Origin: Methylococcaceae bacterium
Lineage (GTDB): Bacteria; Pseudomonadota; Gammaproteobacteria; Methylococcales; Methylomonadaceae
Length of the DNA: 33,295 nucleotides
Assembly (NCBI GenBank): GCA_021647145.1
Contig: JAKIVF010000027.1
Coordinates: 1-33,295, forward strand
Reading direction: 5' to 3'
Below, piece after piece: positions 1 to 8,442 of this stretch; the stretch's first letter is position 1; the number at the start of each line of letters is the position of its first letter. A model generated the notes under the pieces. It saw only the letters and a list, made by a program, of their open reading frames with translations, was not told the DNA's origin and did not search any database. The position numbers were made by a program, and so were the translations under genes.

Positions 1-98
1 ATTTTTTAACCTGATCAAAGTTAAAATTTAAGTTAAATTTTCATTAATAGATATTTATTATTTTTCAATACCTTACAAAGTCATCTACTGATTCGGCG

Positions 99-118
99 GA
101 AGCTTGTGGGTAATCAGG
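99..118. repeat. Solo copy of a terminal-repeat sequence
   Basis: These 20 bases match the inner-to-outer end of the inverted repeat of the element at 8794-8933 at 17 of 20 positions, and the last 12 (TGGGTAATCAGG) are identical. All three mismatches are transitions, which suits decay of a shared ancestor. No partner arm is visible in the first 98 bases, so this is either one end of an element lying outside the window or a worn remnant. It lies 13 bases before the start of the MOSC gene, so it may form part of that gene's leader. The rest of 1-130 is AT-rich with nothing else recognisable. Confidence 0.45.
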
Positions 119-130
119 TAAATTTATATC

Positions 131-610
131 ATGATACTCTTAGAAACACTACGAGATACCCTTCCACAAACTGGATATGTTAGTTGGATAGGTTTAAGAC
201 CAAAACGACGAGCTACAATTATAGTAGTCGACCAAGTAGAAGCACACCTTAAAAAAGGCTTAATAGGAGATCGCTATGCTGGTCGTTCTGATAAACGTCA
301 AGTCACGCTTATGCAAGCTGAACATTTATCCGTCATTGCTTCACTTTTAGGACTTGATTCCATTGACCCAGCAATACTTCGACGGAATATCTGTGTCAGT
401 GGCTTAAATCTTCTTGCTCTTAAAGAAAAGCAATTTCAGATTGGTGATGCTGTATTAGAATACACGGGGCAGTGCCATCCCTGTTCTTTTATGGAAGAAA
501 TCTTTGGTGAAGGTGGTTATAATGCGATGAGAGGACATGGCGGCATAACTGCACGGATTATAAAATCTGGTTTGATTAAGAAAAATGATTCTGTTTCTAC
601 GCTAAAATAA
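131..610 (+). CDS. MOSC domain-containing protein
   Basis: This 159-aa protein consists almost entirely of a MOSC domain (the C-terminal domain of molybdenum cofactor sulfurases; stand-alone forms include YiiM-type proteins). The diagnostic stretch is near residues 114-142, with a GQCHPC cysteine pair followed by an R-G-H-G-G-I-T-A-R segment; an L-I-G-D-R-Y segment lies near residue 45. Family knowledge suggests handling of sulfur or of N-hydroxylated substrates with molybdenum cofactor; the actual substrate cannot be read from the sequence. No signal peptide or membrane segment is seen, so it should be cytoplasmic. The ATG is the first start in frame; only a weak AGGT lies upstream, about 12 bases away. 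It converges with nadE with one base between the stop codons. The family is clear, the biochemical role is not. Confidence 0.8.
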   Translation: MILLETLRDTLPQTGYVSWIGLRPKRRATIIVVDQVEAHLKKGLIGDRYAGRSDKRQVTLMQAEHLSVIASLLGLDSIDPAILRRNICVSGLNLLALKEKQFQIGDAVLEYTGQCHPCSFMEEIFGEGGYNAMRGHGGITARIIKSGLIKKNDSVSTLK

Positions 611-611
611 T

Positions 612-2228
612 TTATTCATCAATAATACCTTTATACCCAGAAGTAATAGGGTATCGTCGGTCTCGACCAAAGGCTCTTGGTGTGATTTTAATACCAGGAG
701 GTGCTTGTCTTCGCTTATATTCATTTCTATCTACTAGTGATATGGCTCTATTAATGTCTTTTATTTGATAGCCTGCTTCGAGTATATCTTTAGCAGATTT
801 ATCCTGTTCAATATACATTTCCAAAATCGGGTCTAAAACTGAATAAGGGGGTAGAGAGTCTTCATCTATTTGGTCTGGAGCTAACTCTGCCGATGGTGGA
901 CGAGTAATCACTCTTTCTGGAATAACGTCTGAAAGCGTATTTCTATATTCAGCTAGTTGATAAACCAGTAATTTAGGCACATCTTTTATGGGTGCGAAGC
1001 CTCCTGCCATATCCCCATACAACGTAGCATAACCAACACTCATTTCACTTTTATTCCCCGTAGTCAGCAGTAATTTACCTTGTTTATTAGACATTGCCAT
1101 CAACAAAACACCGCGGCATCGAGCTTGTATATTTTCTTCTGTCGCATCCCTTTTTATACCGGCAAAGACCTCACTTAACATATCTGTAAATGCTTTAACT
1201 GCTGGTTCTATTGCAATGGTATGATATTTTATGCCTAATGCTTTAGCTTCTAAAATAGCATCTTCATTACTCATATTCTGAGTGTATTTTGATGGCATTA
1301 GAACTGCTTCTACTTGATCCGCCCCTAATGCATCAACCGCAATTGCCAAAACCAAGGCAGAATCTATTCCACCAGACAAGCCCAGTATTGCACCTTTAAA
1401 GCCATTTTTATAAACATAATCTCTAACACCTAAAACCAGTGCTTTGTATTCACTAGAAACTATATTATACAAAGGTGCACAGGTATTTTTTATCGGAACG
1501 TTCTTCTCAAATTCTACCACTGCCACTTGTTCTTCAAATTCTTCTGCTCTAAATACAACATTTCCTTGTGCGTTTACTACAAAAGATGCGCCATCAAACA
1601 CTAACTCGTCTTGTCCGCCAATTGCATTGACATAGACTAATGGTATATCTGTCTGTTTTACCTGTTGGCATACTATTTCTTCACGTTGATGGATTTTACC
1701 TGCATAAAATGGGGATGCATTTAGAGTGATAATAATATCCGCTCCGGCTTGTTTATTTTTTTCTATTAAGCCATTTTTCCAGATGTCTTCACATATTGTG
1801 AGAGCTATAGTTGACCCTTTTAGGGTAAATATGCAGTTTTGGTTAGAAGATTTAAAATAGCGTTGTTCATCAAATACACCAAAATTTGGTAATACATTTT
1901 TTTTATACCGAGTCAGTACTTTTCCATCTCTTAATACGCCTGCACTGTTGTATAAATTTCCATGATCTAGTTCAGGGAAGCCGATAACAATATCTATGTC
2001 TGATACTGCATCAGCTATTTCTACAATTGTTTGATTTGCATGATTAATAAAATCTGGTCGCAGAAGTAAATCCTCTGGAGGATAACCCGTTATGCTAAGT
2101 TCGGGGAAAATAATAAGATCTGCTTTTAGCTCATCTCGTGCATATTGTGATGTTTGGATGATTTTTTTTTGGTTAGCTTTAATTCCACCGACCAGTAAGT
2201 TAACTTGTGCTAAGGCTATTTTTAACAT
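612..2228 (-). CDS. nadE: Glutamine-dependent NAD(+) synthase
   Basis: It makes NAD from deamido-NAD, ATP and glutamine, the last step of NAD synthesis, in the cytoplasm. The first half is a carbon-nitrogen hydrolase (glutaminase) domain with the triad Glu43 (FPEL), Lys110 (before NVLPNFGVFDE) and Cys146 (TICEDIW). The second half is the ATP-pyrophosphatase synthetase domain with SGGIDS at 285-290, followed by the TTGNKSE segment and the C-terminal R-PPSAEL-PDQ-D stretch. The start is set at the internal ATG that begins MLKIALAQVN, because NadE proteins begin there. An ATG 66 bases further upstream is in frame but would add 22 residues unlike the family. Neither start has a strong ribosome binding site. 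Length 538 aa is normal for the two-domain type. It lies downstream of sucCD with a likely terminator between, so it probably has its own promoter. Confidence 0.93.
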   Translation of the reverse strand: MLKIALAQVNLLVGGIKANQKKIIQTSQYARDELKADLIIFPELSITGYPPEDLLLRPDFINHANQTIVEIADAVSDIDIVIGFPELDHGNLYNSAGVLRDGKVLTRYKKNVLPNFGVFDEQRYFKSSNQNCIFTLKGSTIALTICEDIWKNGLIEKNKQAGADIIITLNASPFYAGKIHQREEIVCQQVKQTDIPLVYVNAIGGQDELVFDGASFVVNAQGNVVFRAEEFEEQVAVVEFEKNVPIKNTCAPLYNIVSSEYKALVLGVRDYVYKNGFKGAILGLSGGIDSALVLAIAVDALGADQVEAVLMPSKYTQNMSNEDAILEAKALGIKYHTIAIEPAVKAFTDMLSEVFAGIKRDATEENIQARCRGVLLMAMSNKQGKLLLTTGNKSEMSVGYATLYGDMAGGFAPIKDVPKLLVYQLAEYRNTLSDVIPERVITRPPSAELAPDQIDEDSLPPYSVLDPILEMYIEQDKSAKDILEAGYQIKDINRAISLVDRNEYKRRQAPPGIKITPRAFGRDRRYPITSGYKGIIDE

Positions 2229-2302
2229 TTTTAAATTTGTTGGTGATGTTATAAGGCAGTTTGATGGACTGCCATTTCTTTGGCAATCCATCAAAGATAT
2301 GA

Positions 2303-2341
2303 TAAAAATTAGGTTAACAATAGATCTGTTTACCTAACCTA
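2303..2341 (-). terminator. Probable rho-independent terminator of sucCD
   Basis: On the minus strand, shortly after the sucD stop, a perfect 7-bp stem (TAGGTTA with TAACCTA, plus strand 2310-2316 and 2335-2341) with an inner AACA/TGTT pairing is followed by an ATTTTTAT tract. Position and shape fit a terminator of the sucCD transcript, ahead of nadE. The stem is AT-rich, so strength is uncertain. Confidence 0.55.
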
Positions 2342-2369
2342 CTTATTTTAGCTTTAATCACATCAAGTA

Positions 2370-3236
2370 TTACAAACAAGATTTTATTGCAGTCCCCATT
2401 TCTGTAGGAGAGTCTACCATTGTTACACCCGCTGCTTTAAGTGCCGCTATTTTTCCTTCTGCTGTACCTTTGCCCCCTGTAACGATAGCACCTGCATGTC
2501 CCATTCTTTTCCCTGGAGGGGCTGTTTTTCCTGTTATATAACCTACCACTGGTTTTGTAACATATTCTTTAATATAGTCAGCAGCGTCCTCCTCTTCTCC
2601 TCCACCGATTTCACCCACCATAATAATTCCTTTCGTTTGATCATCATCTTGAAAACGACGGATTACATCAATAAATGTCATCCCATGAATCGGATCCCCC
2701 CCTATTCCAACACAAGTACTTTGCCCCAAACCTGCCTGAGTTGTTTGATGAACAGCCTCATAAGTTAATGTGCCAGACCTAGACACCACACCGATGGAAC
2801 CTGGTAAATGAATGTTGCCTGGCATAATACCTATTTTACATTCACCTGGAGTAATCACTCCGGGGCAATTTGGGCCCACCAGCAATGTATCAGTTCCTAC
2901 CATAGCCGCTTTTACTTTTAACATTTGCAGGACTGGGATGCCTTCCGTAATACAAATAATTAAACCAATCCCTGCATCAACGGCTTCTAAAATAGCATCG
3001 GCTGCATAAAAAGGAGGTACATAGATCATGCTTGCTGTTGCATTTGTTTCTTTTACTGCTTGATCTACTGTATTAAAAACCGGTAAATTTAAGTGTGTTT
3101 GCCCACCTCTTCCCGGTGTTACCCCACCAACTAATTGTGTACCATAAGCCAAAGCTTGTTCAGAATGAAATGTCCCTTGTTTTCCAGTAAACCCCTGACA
3201 AATTAATTTGGTTTGTTTATTAATTAAAATACTCAT
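2370..3236 (-). CDS. sucD: Succinyl-CoA ligase, ADP-forming, alpha subunit
   Basis: Alpha subunit of succinyl-CoA synthetase (TCA cycle, succinyl-CoA to succinate with substrate-level ATP formation). The 288-aa protein has the N-terminal CoA-binding segment QGFTGKQGTFHSEQA, the GPNCPGVITPGECKIGIMPG block at 121-140, and the phosphohistidine loop GKRMGHAGAI with His247. It overlaps the end of sucC by 4 bp (ATGA), and a strong Shine-Dalgarno AAGGAGG lies inside the last sucC codons just before its ATG, so the two subunits are translationally coupled. In serine-cycle methylotrophs the related malate thiokinase MtkB is very similar; sequence reading alone favours SucD because of its close match throughout to the enterobacterial protein, but does not exclude the other. 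Confidence 0.93.
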   Translation of the reverse strand: MSILINKQTKLICQGFTGKQGTFHSEQALAYGTQLVGGVTPGRGGQTHLNLPVFNTVDQAVKETNATASMIYVPPFYAADAILEAVDAGIGLIICITEGIPVLQMLKVKAAMVGTDTLLVGPNCPGVITPGECKIGIMPGNIHLPGSIGVVSRSGTLTYEAVHQTTQAGLGQSTCVGIGGDPIHGMTFIDVIRRFQDDDQTKGIIMVGEIGGGEEEDAADYIKEYVTKPVVGYITGKTAPPGKRMGHAGAIVTGGKGTAEGKIAALKAAGVTMVDSPTEMGTAIKSCL

Positions 3237-4402
3237 GCTACCTCCTTGGCTAAAGCTACTACCTGATCCGCAGCACTAGCTAAATTATCCGCAGCCACTA
3301 ATCCTAAATTTGAATTATTCAATAAATCTCTTCCTTTTTCAGCATTTGTTCCTTCTAGCCTGACTACAACCGGGATGCTTACATGAACTTCATCTACTGC
3401 GGTTAAAATACCTTTGGCAATAATATCGCATTGTACAATGCCCCCAAAAATATTGACTAAAATGGCTTTAACATTTCCATCAGATAAAATAAGTTTAAAT
3501 GCTTCACAAACTTTTTCCGGCGTTGTACCTCCACCCACATCAAGGAAATTAGCAGGTGAACCGCCCTTCAGTTTAACCAAATCCATCGTTGCCATCGCTA
3601 AACCAGCACCATTAACCATACAGCCAATTGTGCCATCCAGTGTGATGTAATTTAGATCAAACTGCTCTGCTTTGTTTTCCTTTTCATCTTCTTGCCCTTC
3701 ATCCCTGTATTCTAAAATATCAGGATGTAGTGCCGTTGCATTGTCATCAAAATTTATTTTGGCATCTAAAGCTAATATTTCGCCGTCTTCTGTTTCTACT
3801 AATGGATTAATTTCTATTTGGCTGGCATCTTTTTCTAGCAATAATTTATACATACCCTGCATAATTTTTTCTATTGCTCTAATTTGTGTGCCTTGTAGAG
3901 ATAAGTCAAAAGCAACTTGTCGGCATTGATAAGATTGCAAACCTGCTGCCGGGTCAATATATAAAGTCACTATTTTTTCAGGTGTTTCATCTGCCACTGT
4001 TTCTATATCCATACCCCCTGCAACAGAAGATAAAAACATAACCCGTTCGCTCGCTCTATCCACCAAAACACTCAAATAAAACTCTCGTTTGATTGAGTAG
4101 GTTTTTTCTATTAAAACGGATTCTATCGGTAAGCCTTCTTTACCTGTTTGTTTCGTCACTAAACAACTTCCTAACATATCAGAAGAAAATTGCTTAACTT
4201 CTTCTGCATTTTTAGCAACTTTAACCCCCCCTACTTTGCCTCGCCCCCCCGCATGAACCTGGGCTTTGACTACCCACGCATCGGCTAAAATCTCTTCTGT
4301 GGCTTTAACTGCCTCGCTAGCTGTTGTTGCATTTTTTCCTTGAGGAACAGGAATACCAAATGCCTGAAACAATTGTTTAGCTTGATACTCATGAATATTC
4401 AT
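3233..4402 (-). CDS. sucC: Succinyl-CoA ligase, ADP-forming, beta subunit
   Basis: Beta subunit of succinyl-CoA synthetase; it carries the nucleotide-binding ATP-grasp domain and pairs with SucD. At 389 aa it has the family length. It begins MNIHEYQAKQLF, has the ATP-grasp segment VVKAQVHAGGRGKVGGVKVA near residues 44-63, the metal-binding EINPLVET-DG segment near 197-210, and the C-terminal ligase domain with FLDVGGG-T and VNIFGGIV-CD-IA. The ATG is preceded by GGAG at a good distance. First gene of the sucCD operon, divergent from pilS across 154 bases. The gene pair stands apart from other TCA-cycle genes in this window. Confidence 0.93.
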   Translation of the reverse strand: MNIHEYQAKQLFQAFGIPVPQGKNATTASEAVKATEEILADAWVVKAQVHAGGRGKVGGVKVAKNAEEVKQFSSDMLGSCLVTKQTGKEGLPIESVLIEKTYSIKREFYLSVLVDRASERVMFLSSVAGGMDIETVADETPEKIVTLYIDPAAGLQSYQCRQVAFDLSLQGTQIRAIEKIMQGMYKLLLEKDASQIEINPLVETEDGEILALDAKINFDDNATALHPDILEYRDEGQEDEKENKAEQFDLNYITLDGTIGCMVNGAGLAMATMDLVKLKGGSPANFLDVGGGTTPEKVCEAFKLILSDGNVKAILVNIFGGIVQCDIIAKGILTAVDEVHVSIPVVVRLEGTNAEKGRDLLNNSNLGLVAADNLASAADQVVALAKEVA

Positions 4403-4556
4403 TTTTTCTCCAAATACACTTAAATAAAATAAAAGTGCTATGCTTAAATAATACCTATATATTCTATAGAATTATCCTATAAAAATCAGTTAGACAGAGG
4501 GTTTTTATACAAGAATTTAGTTTTATAGTAATTAAACCGATAGTAACCCATAATTT
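4403..4556. promoter_or_regulatory. Divergent sucCD / pilS promoter region
   Basis: These 154 AT-rich bases separate the sucC and pilS start codons and must hold promoters in both directions. The only clear site is the sucC ribosome binding site (GGAG about five bases before its ATG). TATACA at about 4507-4512 could be a -10 box toward pilS, and TATAGAAT-like strings read toward sucC, but no convincing -35/-10 pair was found. No Shine-Dalgarno is visible before pilS. Confidence 0.4.
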
Positions 4557-6197
4557 ATGGCTTTAAATCAACCTGAAACCATTTCCCCATGCCCTTTTTC
4601 AAAAGGTTATCGTATACCTGTAGAACAAGCGTGGTCGTTATTAAAAGTATTCTTTATTTATCGCTTTATCATCTCGTCTTTATTCGTCATTCTGCTTTAT
4701 AGTAATTTTGATCTGTCTTTACTAAAAAATCATGATACTCGATTATTTTTTTTTAGTAGCCAAAGCTATCTTAGCTTCTCCATTCTCTCAGGAATTTTTA
4801 CTTTTAAACGACTTTTTGGCTACACTTCACAAGCGCAAGTTGCTATTTTTAGTGATATTATCTTTATCACTCTGCTGATGCATGCAAGTGGAGGTATTAA
4901 TAGTGGAATAGGCATTTTATTGGTCATATCAATTGCTTCAAGTGGTTTACTGATTGGAGGGCATTGCGCTCTATTATTTGCTGCCCTAGCTAGTCTAGCT
5001 ATTATTACCCAACAAATATATACCCATCAATCAAGCTCGGTAGATGTCACTTCATTTACCTACGCCGGTATGCTTGGTGCTGCTTTTTTTACCATTGCTT
5101 TTCTATCCTTTATTTTAGCCAAACGGTCTGAGGAATCAGAAGTTTTGGCGTCCCAACATCAACAAACTATTTCTAACCTTGAAGAGCTTAATCAATATAT
5201 TATTCAACATTTACAATCTGGTATTATTATTTGCTCAACAGACCAGCAGATAAAAATGTGCAATGAAGCTTCTTTATCCACCCTTTGTAGCGAAGCGTAT
5301 GAATCTGAAAACCTAAAAAAACTATCTGATGTTTCTCCTCAACTAAGTCATCATTTCCAGCAGTGGGTTGAAGATAACAACCAAAATGTTGCCTTAATCA
5401 CCCCGCCTAAACAAAGCCAGGTTCATTGTCGGTTTTCTTTACTTAAAACTCGATTAGAAACTTTTCATATGATTATTCTGGAAGATATATCCCTTTATAA
5501 TCAAAGATTACAACAAAATAAATTGGCTTCATTAGGTTGCCTTACCGCGAGTATCGCTCATGAAATACGTAATCCTCTAGGAGCAATCAGCCATGCAGGT
5601 CAGCTCTTATCGGAAGCTCCTGAACTCACAACTCAAGACCACCGACTAACAGAAATTATCCAGTCCCATTGCCAACGTGTTAATAAAATTATTGAAGATA
5701 TCCTTCAACTTTCACGACGAGAGCCTTCTAAAAGAAAAAGAATTGAGCTTAATCAATGGGTTAAAGCATACCTCCAAATATTTATTCAAACTAGCGATTG
5801 TGATTTAACCCGTTTTAAAATTAAATCTAAAACTGATAACTTATGGGTTCATGTTGATATAGGTCACTTAAAACAAATTTTAGATAACTTATGTTTTAAC
5901 GCTTTAAAATATGGAAACTCCTCACATAAGTCCATCATTCTTGAATTAGATAATTCAGAAAATTCACCTTGCATTAGAGTCATTGATAACGCAGCAGAAA
6001 TTCCCCCAGAAATCGCTAATCGTCTTTTTGAACCTTTTTTTACCACCTCCCCCACAGGTACTGGCTTAGGGTTATATATCTCAAAAGAATTAGCCGAGCT
6101 TAACCAGGCAAAATTAAGCTATGCTATGACTGATAATAATAAAAGCTGTTTTACACTTTATTTACCCAGTGTAGATAACTCAAAAATAGAAATATGA
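4557..6197 (+). CDS. pilS: PilS-type sensor histidine kinase
   Basis: Membrane sensor kinase that controls type IV pilin transcription through PilR in gammaproteobacteria. The 546-aa protein has about six hydrophobic membrane segments within residues 30-190, including the SGGINSGIGILL segment at 111-122 typical of PilS, then a PAS-like region (about 205-310), a HisKA domain with phospho-acceptor His335 (SIAHEIRNPLG) and a HATPase domain with the N-box Asn448 and GTGLGLYI at 501-508. One oddity: the G1 box, normally DNGPGI, reads D477-N-A-A-E-I, so the glycines that line the nucleotide pocket are missing. It overlaps pilR by 4 bp (ATGA). No pilin gene is in the window, so the target is inferred from the family. 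Confidence 0.88.
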   Translation: MALNQPETISPCPFSKGYRIPVEQAWSLLKVFFIYRFIISSLFVILLYSNFDLSLLKNHDTRLFFFSSQSYLSFSILSGIFTFKRLFGYTSQAQVAIFSDIIFITLLMHASGGINSGIGILLVISIASSGLLIGGHCALLFAALASLAIITQQIYTHQSSSVDVTSFTYAGMLGAAFFTIAFLSFILAKRSEESEVLASQHQQTISNLEELNQYIIQHLQSGIIICSTDQQIKMCNEASLSTLCSEAYESENLKKLSDVSPQLSHHFQQWVEDNNQNVALITPPKQSQVHCRFSLLKTRLETFHMIILEDISLYNQRLQQNKLASLGCLTASIAHEIRNPLGAISHAGQLLSEAPELTTQDHRLTEIIQSHCQRVNKIIEDILQLSRREPSKRKRIELNQWVKAYLQIFIQTSDCDLTRFKIKSKTDNLWVHVDIGHLKQILDNLCFNALKYGNSSHKSIILELDNSENSPCIRVIDNAAEIPPEIANRLFEPFFTTSPTGTGLGLYISKELAELNQAKLSYAMTDNNKSCFTLYLPSVDNSKIEI

Positions 6198-7534
6198 AAA
6201 ATCCACTAACACTCATCATCGATGATGAACCTGATATTAGGGAATTATTAGAAATTACCTTAAACAGAATGAACATCCAAACGCTGTGTGCCGATAACGT
6301 AGAGTCAGCAAAAAATTTATTGGTAAAAAACACGTTTGATCTTTGTTTAACCGATATGAAATTACCTGATGGTAATGGCCTAGATCTAGTAGATTTTATA
6401 CAAAAAAGTAATACACCTATGCCTGTTGCAGTTATTACAGCTCACGGAAGCATGGACATAGCCATAAAAGCAATGAAAAAAGGGGCATTTGATTTTTTAT
6501 CTAAGCCCGTTGATTTAACGGTATTAAGACAATTAGTCAACAATGCCTTAAAACTTACAGAGCAAATTCATTCAAAAAAAGACCGAAGAACTCGACATAA
6601 ACTCTTAGGTAATTCCCAAGTGATGCGAGATATTCGAACTAAAATTGATAAAGTAGCCCGGAGCCAGGCACCCGTTTATATTAGTGGGGAATCTGGATCG
6701 GGTAAAGAATTAGTCGCTAAACTTATTCACCAGCAAAGCCCTAGAGAAGAAGCCCCGTTTATAGCAGTCAACTGCGGTGCTATTCCTCATGAGCTGATGG
6801 AAAGTGAATTCTTTGGGCATAAAAAAGGAAGTTTTACCGGTGCTACAACGGATAAAATAGGCTTATTTAAAGCGGCTGATGGTGGAACTTTATTTTTAGA
6901 TGAAGTTGCAGACTTACCCTTAGCCTTACAAGTAAAACTACTTCGAGCCATACAAGAGAAAAAAATTCGACCCATTGGAGGAGAACAAGAAATAGCCACT
7001 AATGTTAGGTTATTAAGTGCAACCCATAAAAACCTTAACCTAATGGTGGATGAAGGAAATTTTAGACAGGATTTATACTATCGTATTAATGTTATAGAAT
7101 TAATTACCCCTCCCTTACGTACTAGAGCTGAGGACATTCCTGAACTAGCTGATTTTTTATTATCTAAATTAGCTTCTATTAATGACCAATCGAAACCGAC
7201 CCTATCCTCTGCTGCAATTAACGCATTAAAAGAATATCATTTTCCAGGCAATGTTCGAGAACTTGAAAATATATTAGAACGTGCACTTGCTTTATATGAT
7301 GGGGGTATAATTGAGCTTGAAGATTTAAACCTCCCTATAAGCACTGAGCTACCAAAGGCAAAACCCTTTGATCCCTCTGAAATATCGTTAGAAGATTACC
7401 TAGAGACTATAGAACGAGAAGCACTGAGCCGCGCATTAGATGAAAACCGCTGGAATAAAACTGAAACTGCTAAACATCTGGGGTTAACGTTTAGATCATT
7501 GCGTTATAGATTGAAAAAACTGGGGTTGGATTAA
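6194..7534 (+). CDS. pilR: PilR-type sigma-54-dependent response regulator
   Basis: NtrC-family activator of sigma-54 promoters, the partner of PilS; its known target in the family is the major pilin gene. The 446-aa protein has a receiver domain (acidic residues D11-D12, phospho-acceptor D54, T83, K104), an AAA+ domain with Walker A GESGSGKE at 165-172, the sigma-54 contact loop as GSFTGA at 212-217 (the usual form is GAFTGA), Walker B LFLDE at 233-237, and an R-finger region RQDLYYR near 291-297. A Fis-type helix-turn-helix closes the protein at about 420-445. Its start codon overlaps the pilS stop, so the two are co-translated. The alanine-to-serine change in the GAFTGA loop is a minor variant. 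Confidence 0.92.
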   Translation: MKNPLTLIIDDEPDIRELLEITLNRMNIQTLCADNVESAKNLLVKNTFDLCLTDMKLPDGNGLDLVDFIQKSNTPMPVAVITAHGSMDIAIKAMKKGAFDFLSKPVDLTVLRQLVNNALKLTEQIHSKKDRRTRHKLLGNSQVMRDIRTKIDKVARSQAPVYISGESGSGKELVAKLIHQQSPREEAPFIAVNCGAIPHELMESEFFGHKKGSFTGATTDKIGLFKAADGGTLFLDEVADLPLALQVKLLRAIQEKKIRPIGGEQEIATNVRLLSATHKNLNLMVDEGNFRQDLYYRINVIELITPPLRTRAEDIPELADFLLSKLASINDQSKPTLSSAAINALKEYHFPGNVRELENILERALALYDGGIIELEDLNLPISTELPKAKPFDPSEISLEDYLETIEREALSRALDENRWNKTETAKHLGLTFRSLRYRLKKLGLD

Positions 7535-7653
7535 TAAAATATTCACACACAAAATGGCATAGTATCAACCCATTTTTGTTTCTGGATAGAATTGCACGTA
7601 TCAGCTCATATACTATTCGAGCCGTTCAAAACACAATAATTACAGGAAAGCCG

Positions 7654-7717
7654 CTGACTGAGGTTATCTCTACCCTGATGGCTCGGTTAGTTCTGGGTAG
7701 GGGGTAATATGAGTCAG
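7654..7717. repeat. Long imperfect stem-loop after pilR
   Basis: CTGACT (7654-7659) pairs with AGTCAG (7712-7717), and TTATCTCTACCC (7664-7675) pairs with 7695-7707 apart from one bulge and two G-T pairs, leaving a loop of about 19 bases. It lies between the convergent ends of pilR and the broken SEC-C gene, so it could stop transcription from either side, although neither side has a good T run. A small RNA or a degraded repeat is also possible. Confidence 0.45.
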
Positions 7718-7730
7718 TGACAACACAAAG

Positions 7731-8342
7731 TTATCCACAGCATTTTTTATATTTCTTTCCACTACCACAAGAACAAGGATCATTACGACCCAGTTTCTTG
7801 GGACGACTTAAAGCAGAGGGATGAACAGCTGGTATATTAACTTTCCCTAGCCTACGGCGAAGGTGGTTATATAAATTCGAAAAAGTATGATGAAAGTCTG
7901 GAAAGTCAGATAAGAATGTCCATTTTGGTAGTTGCCTAAGTGCACATTGCAATACTACAAATGCTTCTTTTTCTTAATTATTGTCAGCTAAGGTAACTGC
8001 TAAAGAAAATTTTGCATCAGCAGCCCTAGGCGCATGGTCTATAGATTTTTTATAGGCTTCAATAGTCGCTTTAGGGCGATTAATTTTAGTAATCAAATTA
8101 CCAAACCGAAACCAATTCAAAGCATTTTCTGGATTGATAGCAAGCTCTTCTTGTAGGGAAGAGAGGCCAAAAGCAAGTGGAATTGTTTTACCTTCAAGTC
8201 GACAATCAATAGTTTGTACTTTTGCTACCTGTGTAAGGTCATTATTCTTATTAATTGAACTTCCAATTAATTCTGCACTAAGGGCTGAGGATTTAATAAC
8301 TTCCGAACTTTGACTTATCTTTTGGCTCCACAGAAGTACCAT
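7731..8342 (-). pseudogene. TPR and SEC-C protein, broken by one in-frame stop
   Basis: Two open segments lie in the same frame. The upstream one (8342 to 7974, 122 aa) contains two tetratricopeptide-like helices pairs near residues 70-122 (N-P-E-N-A-L-N-W-F-R-F-G then D-A-K-F-S-L-A). The downstream one (to 7731) continues the helical repeat and ends with a textbook SEC-C zinc motif, GRNDPCSCGSGKKYKKCCG. They are split only by the TAA at 7974-7976; reading it as a sense codon (CAA, glutamine, is one change away) gives an unbroken protein of about 203 aa. SEC-C tails bind zinc and occur on SecA and on many uncharacterised proteins. The 5' end lies in the arm of the foldback repeat at 8279-8442, so the true N-terminus is probably lost as well. 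Without readthrough or a sequencing error this gene is dead. Confidence 0.75.
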
Positions 8343-8442
8343 TAGAATAGTTACGTAGCTTGTATGCGCCTATTCTAATGATACTCCTGTGAAGCAAAAA
8401 TCCTACGCCAAACTTTCGGATGTTATTAAATCCTCAGTCCTA
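8279..8442. repeat. Foldback repeat with about 72-base arms
   Basis: The left arm (8279-8350) is an imperfect reverse complement of the right arm (8370-8442), with a 19-base spacer at 8351-8369. By eye roughly four fifths of the bases pair, with identical blocks such as CTGAGGATTTAATAAC and CATTAGAATAG. The arms carry TAG stops at 8403-8405 and 8370-8372 into the minus-strand frame shared by the two broken genes. Either a foldback (MITE-like) element or an inverted duplication of coding sequence would produce this. No direct target repeat is evident. Confidence 0.7.

Noticed and set aside
2226..2294. Upstream ATG of nadE
   Set aside because: It adds 22 residues unlike NadE, and the family start MLKIALAQVN is internal.
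2370..4402. Malate-CoA ligase (mtkAB) instead of sucCD
   Set aside because: Similar to both, but the proteins read like SucC/SucD from start to end and no serine-cycle genes are in the window. It cannot be fully excluded.
7731..7739. Perfect DnaA box TTATCCACA
   Set aside because: It is made by the codons for the C-C-G end and stop of the SEC-C motif on the minus strand, with no further boxes nearby. Chance is the best explanation.
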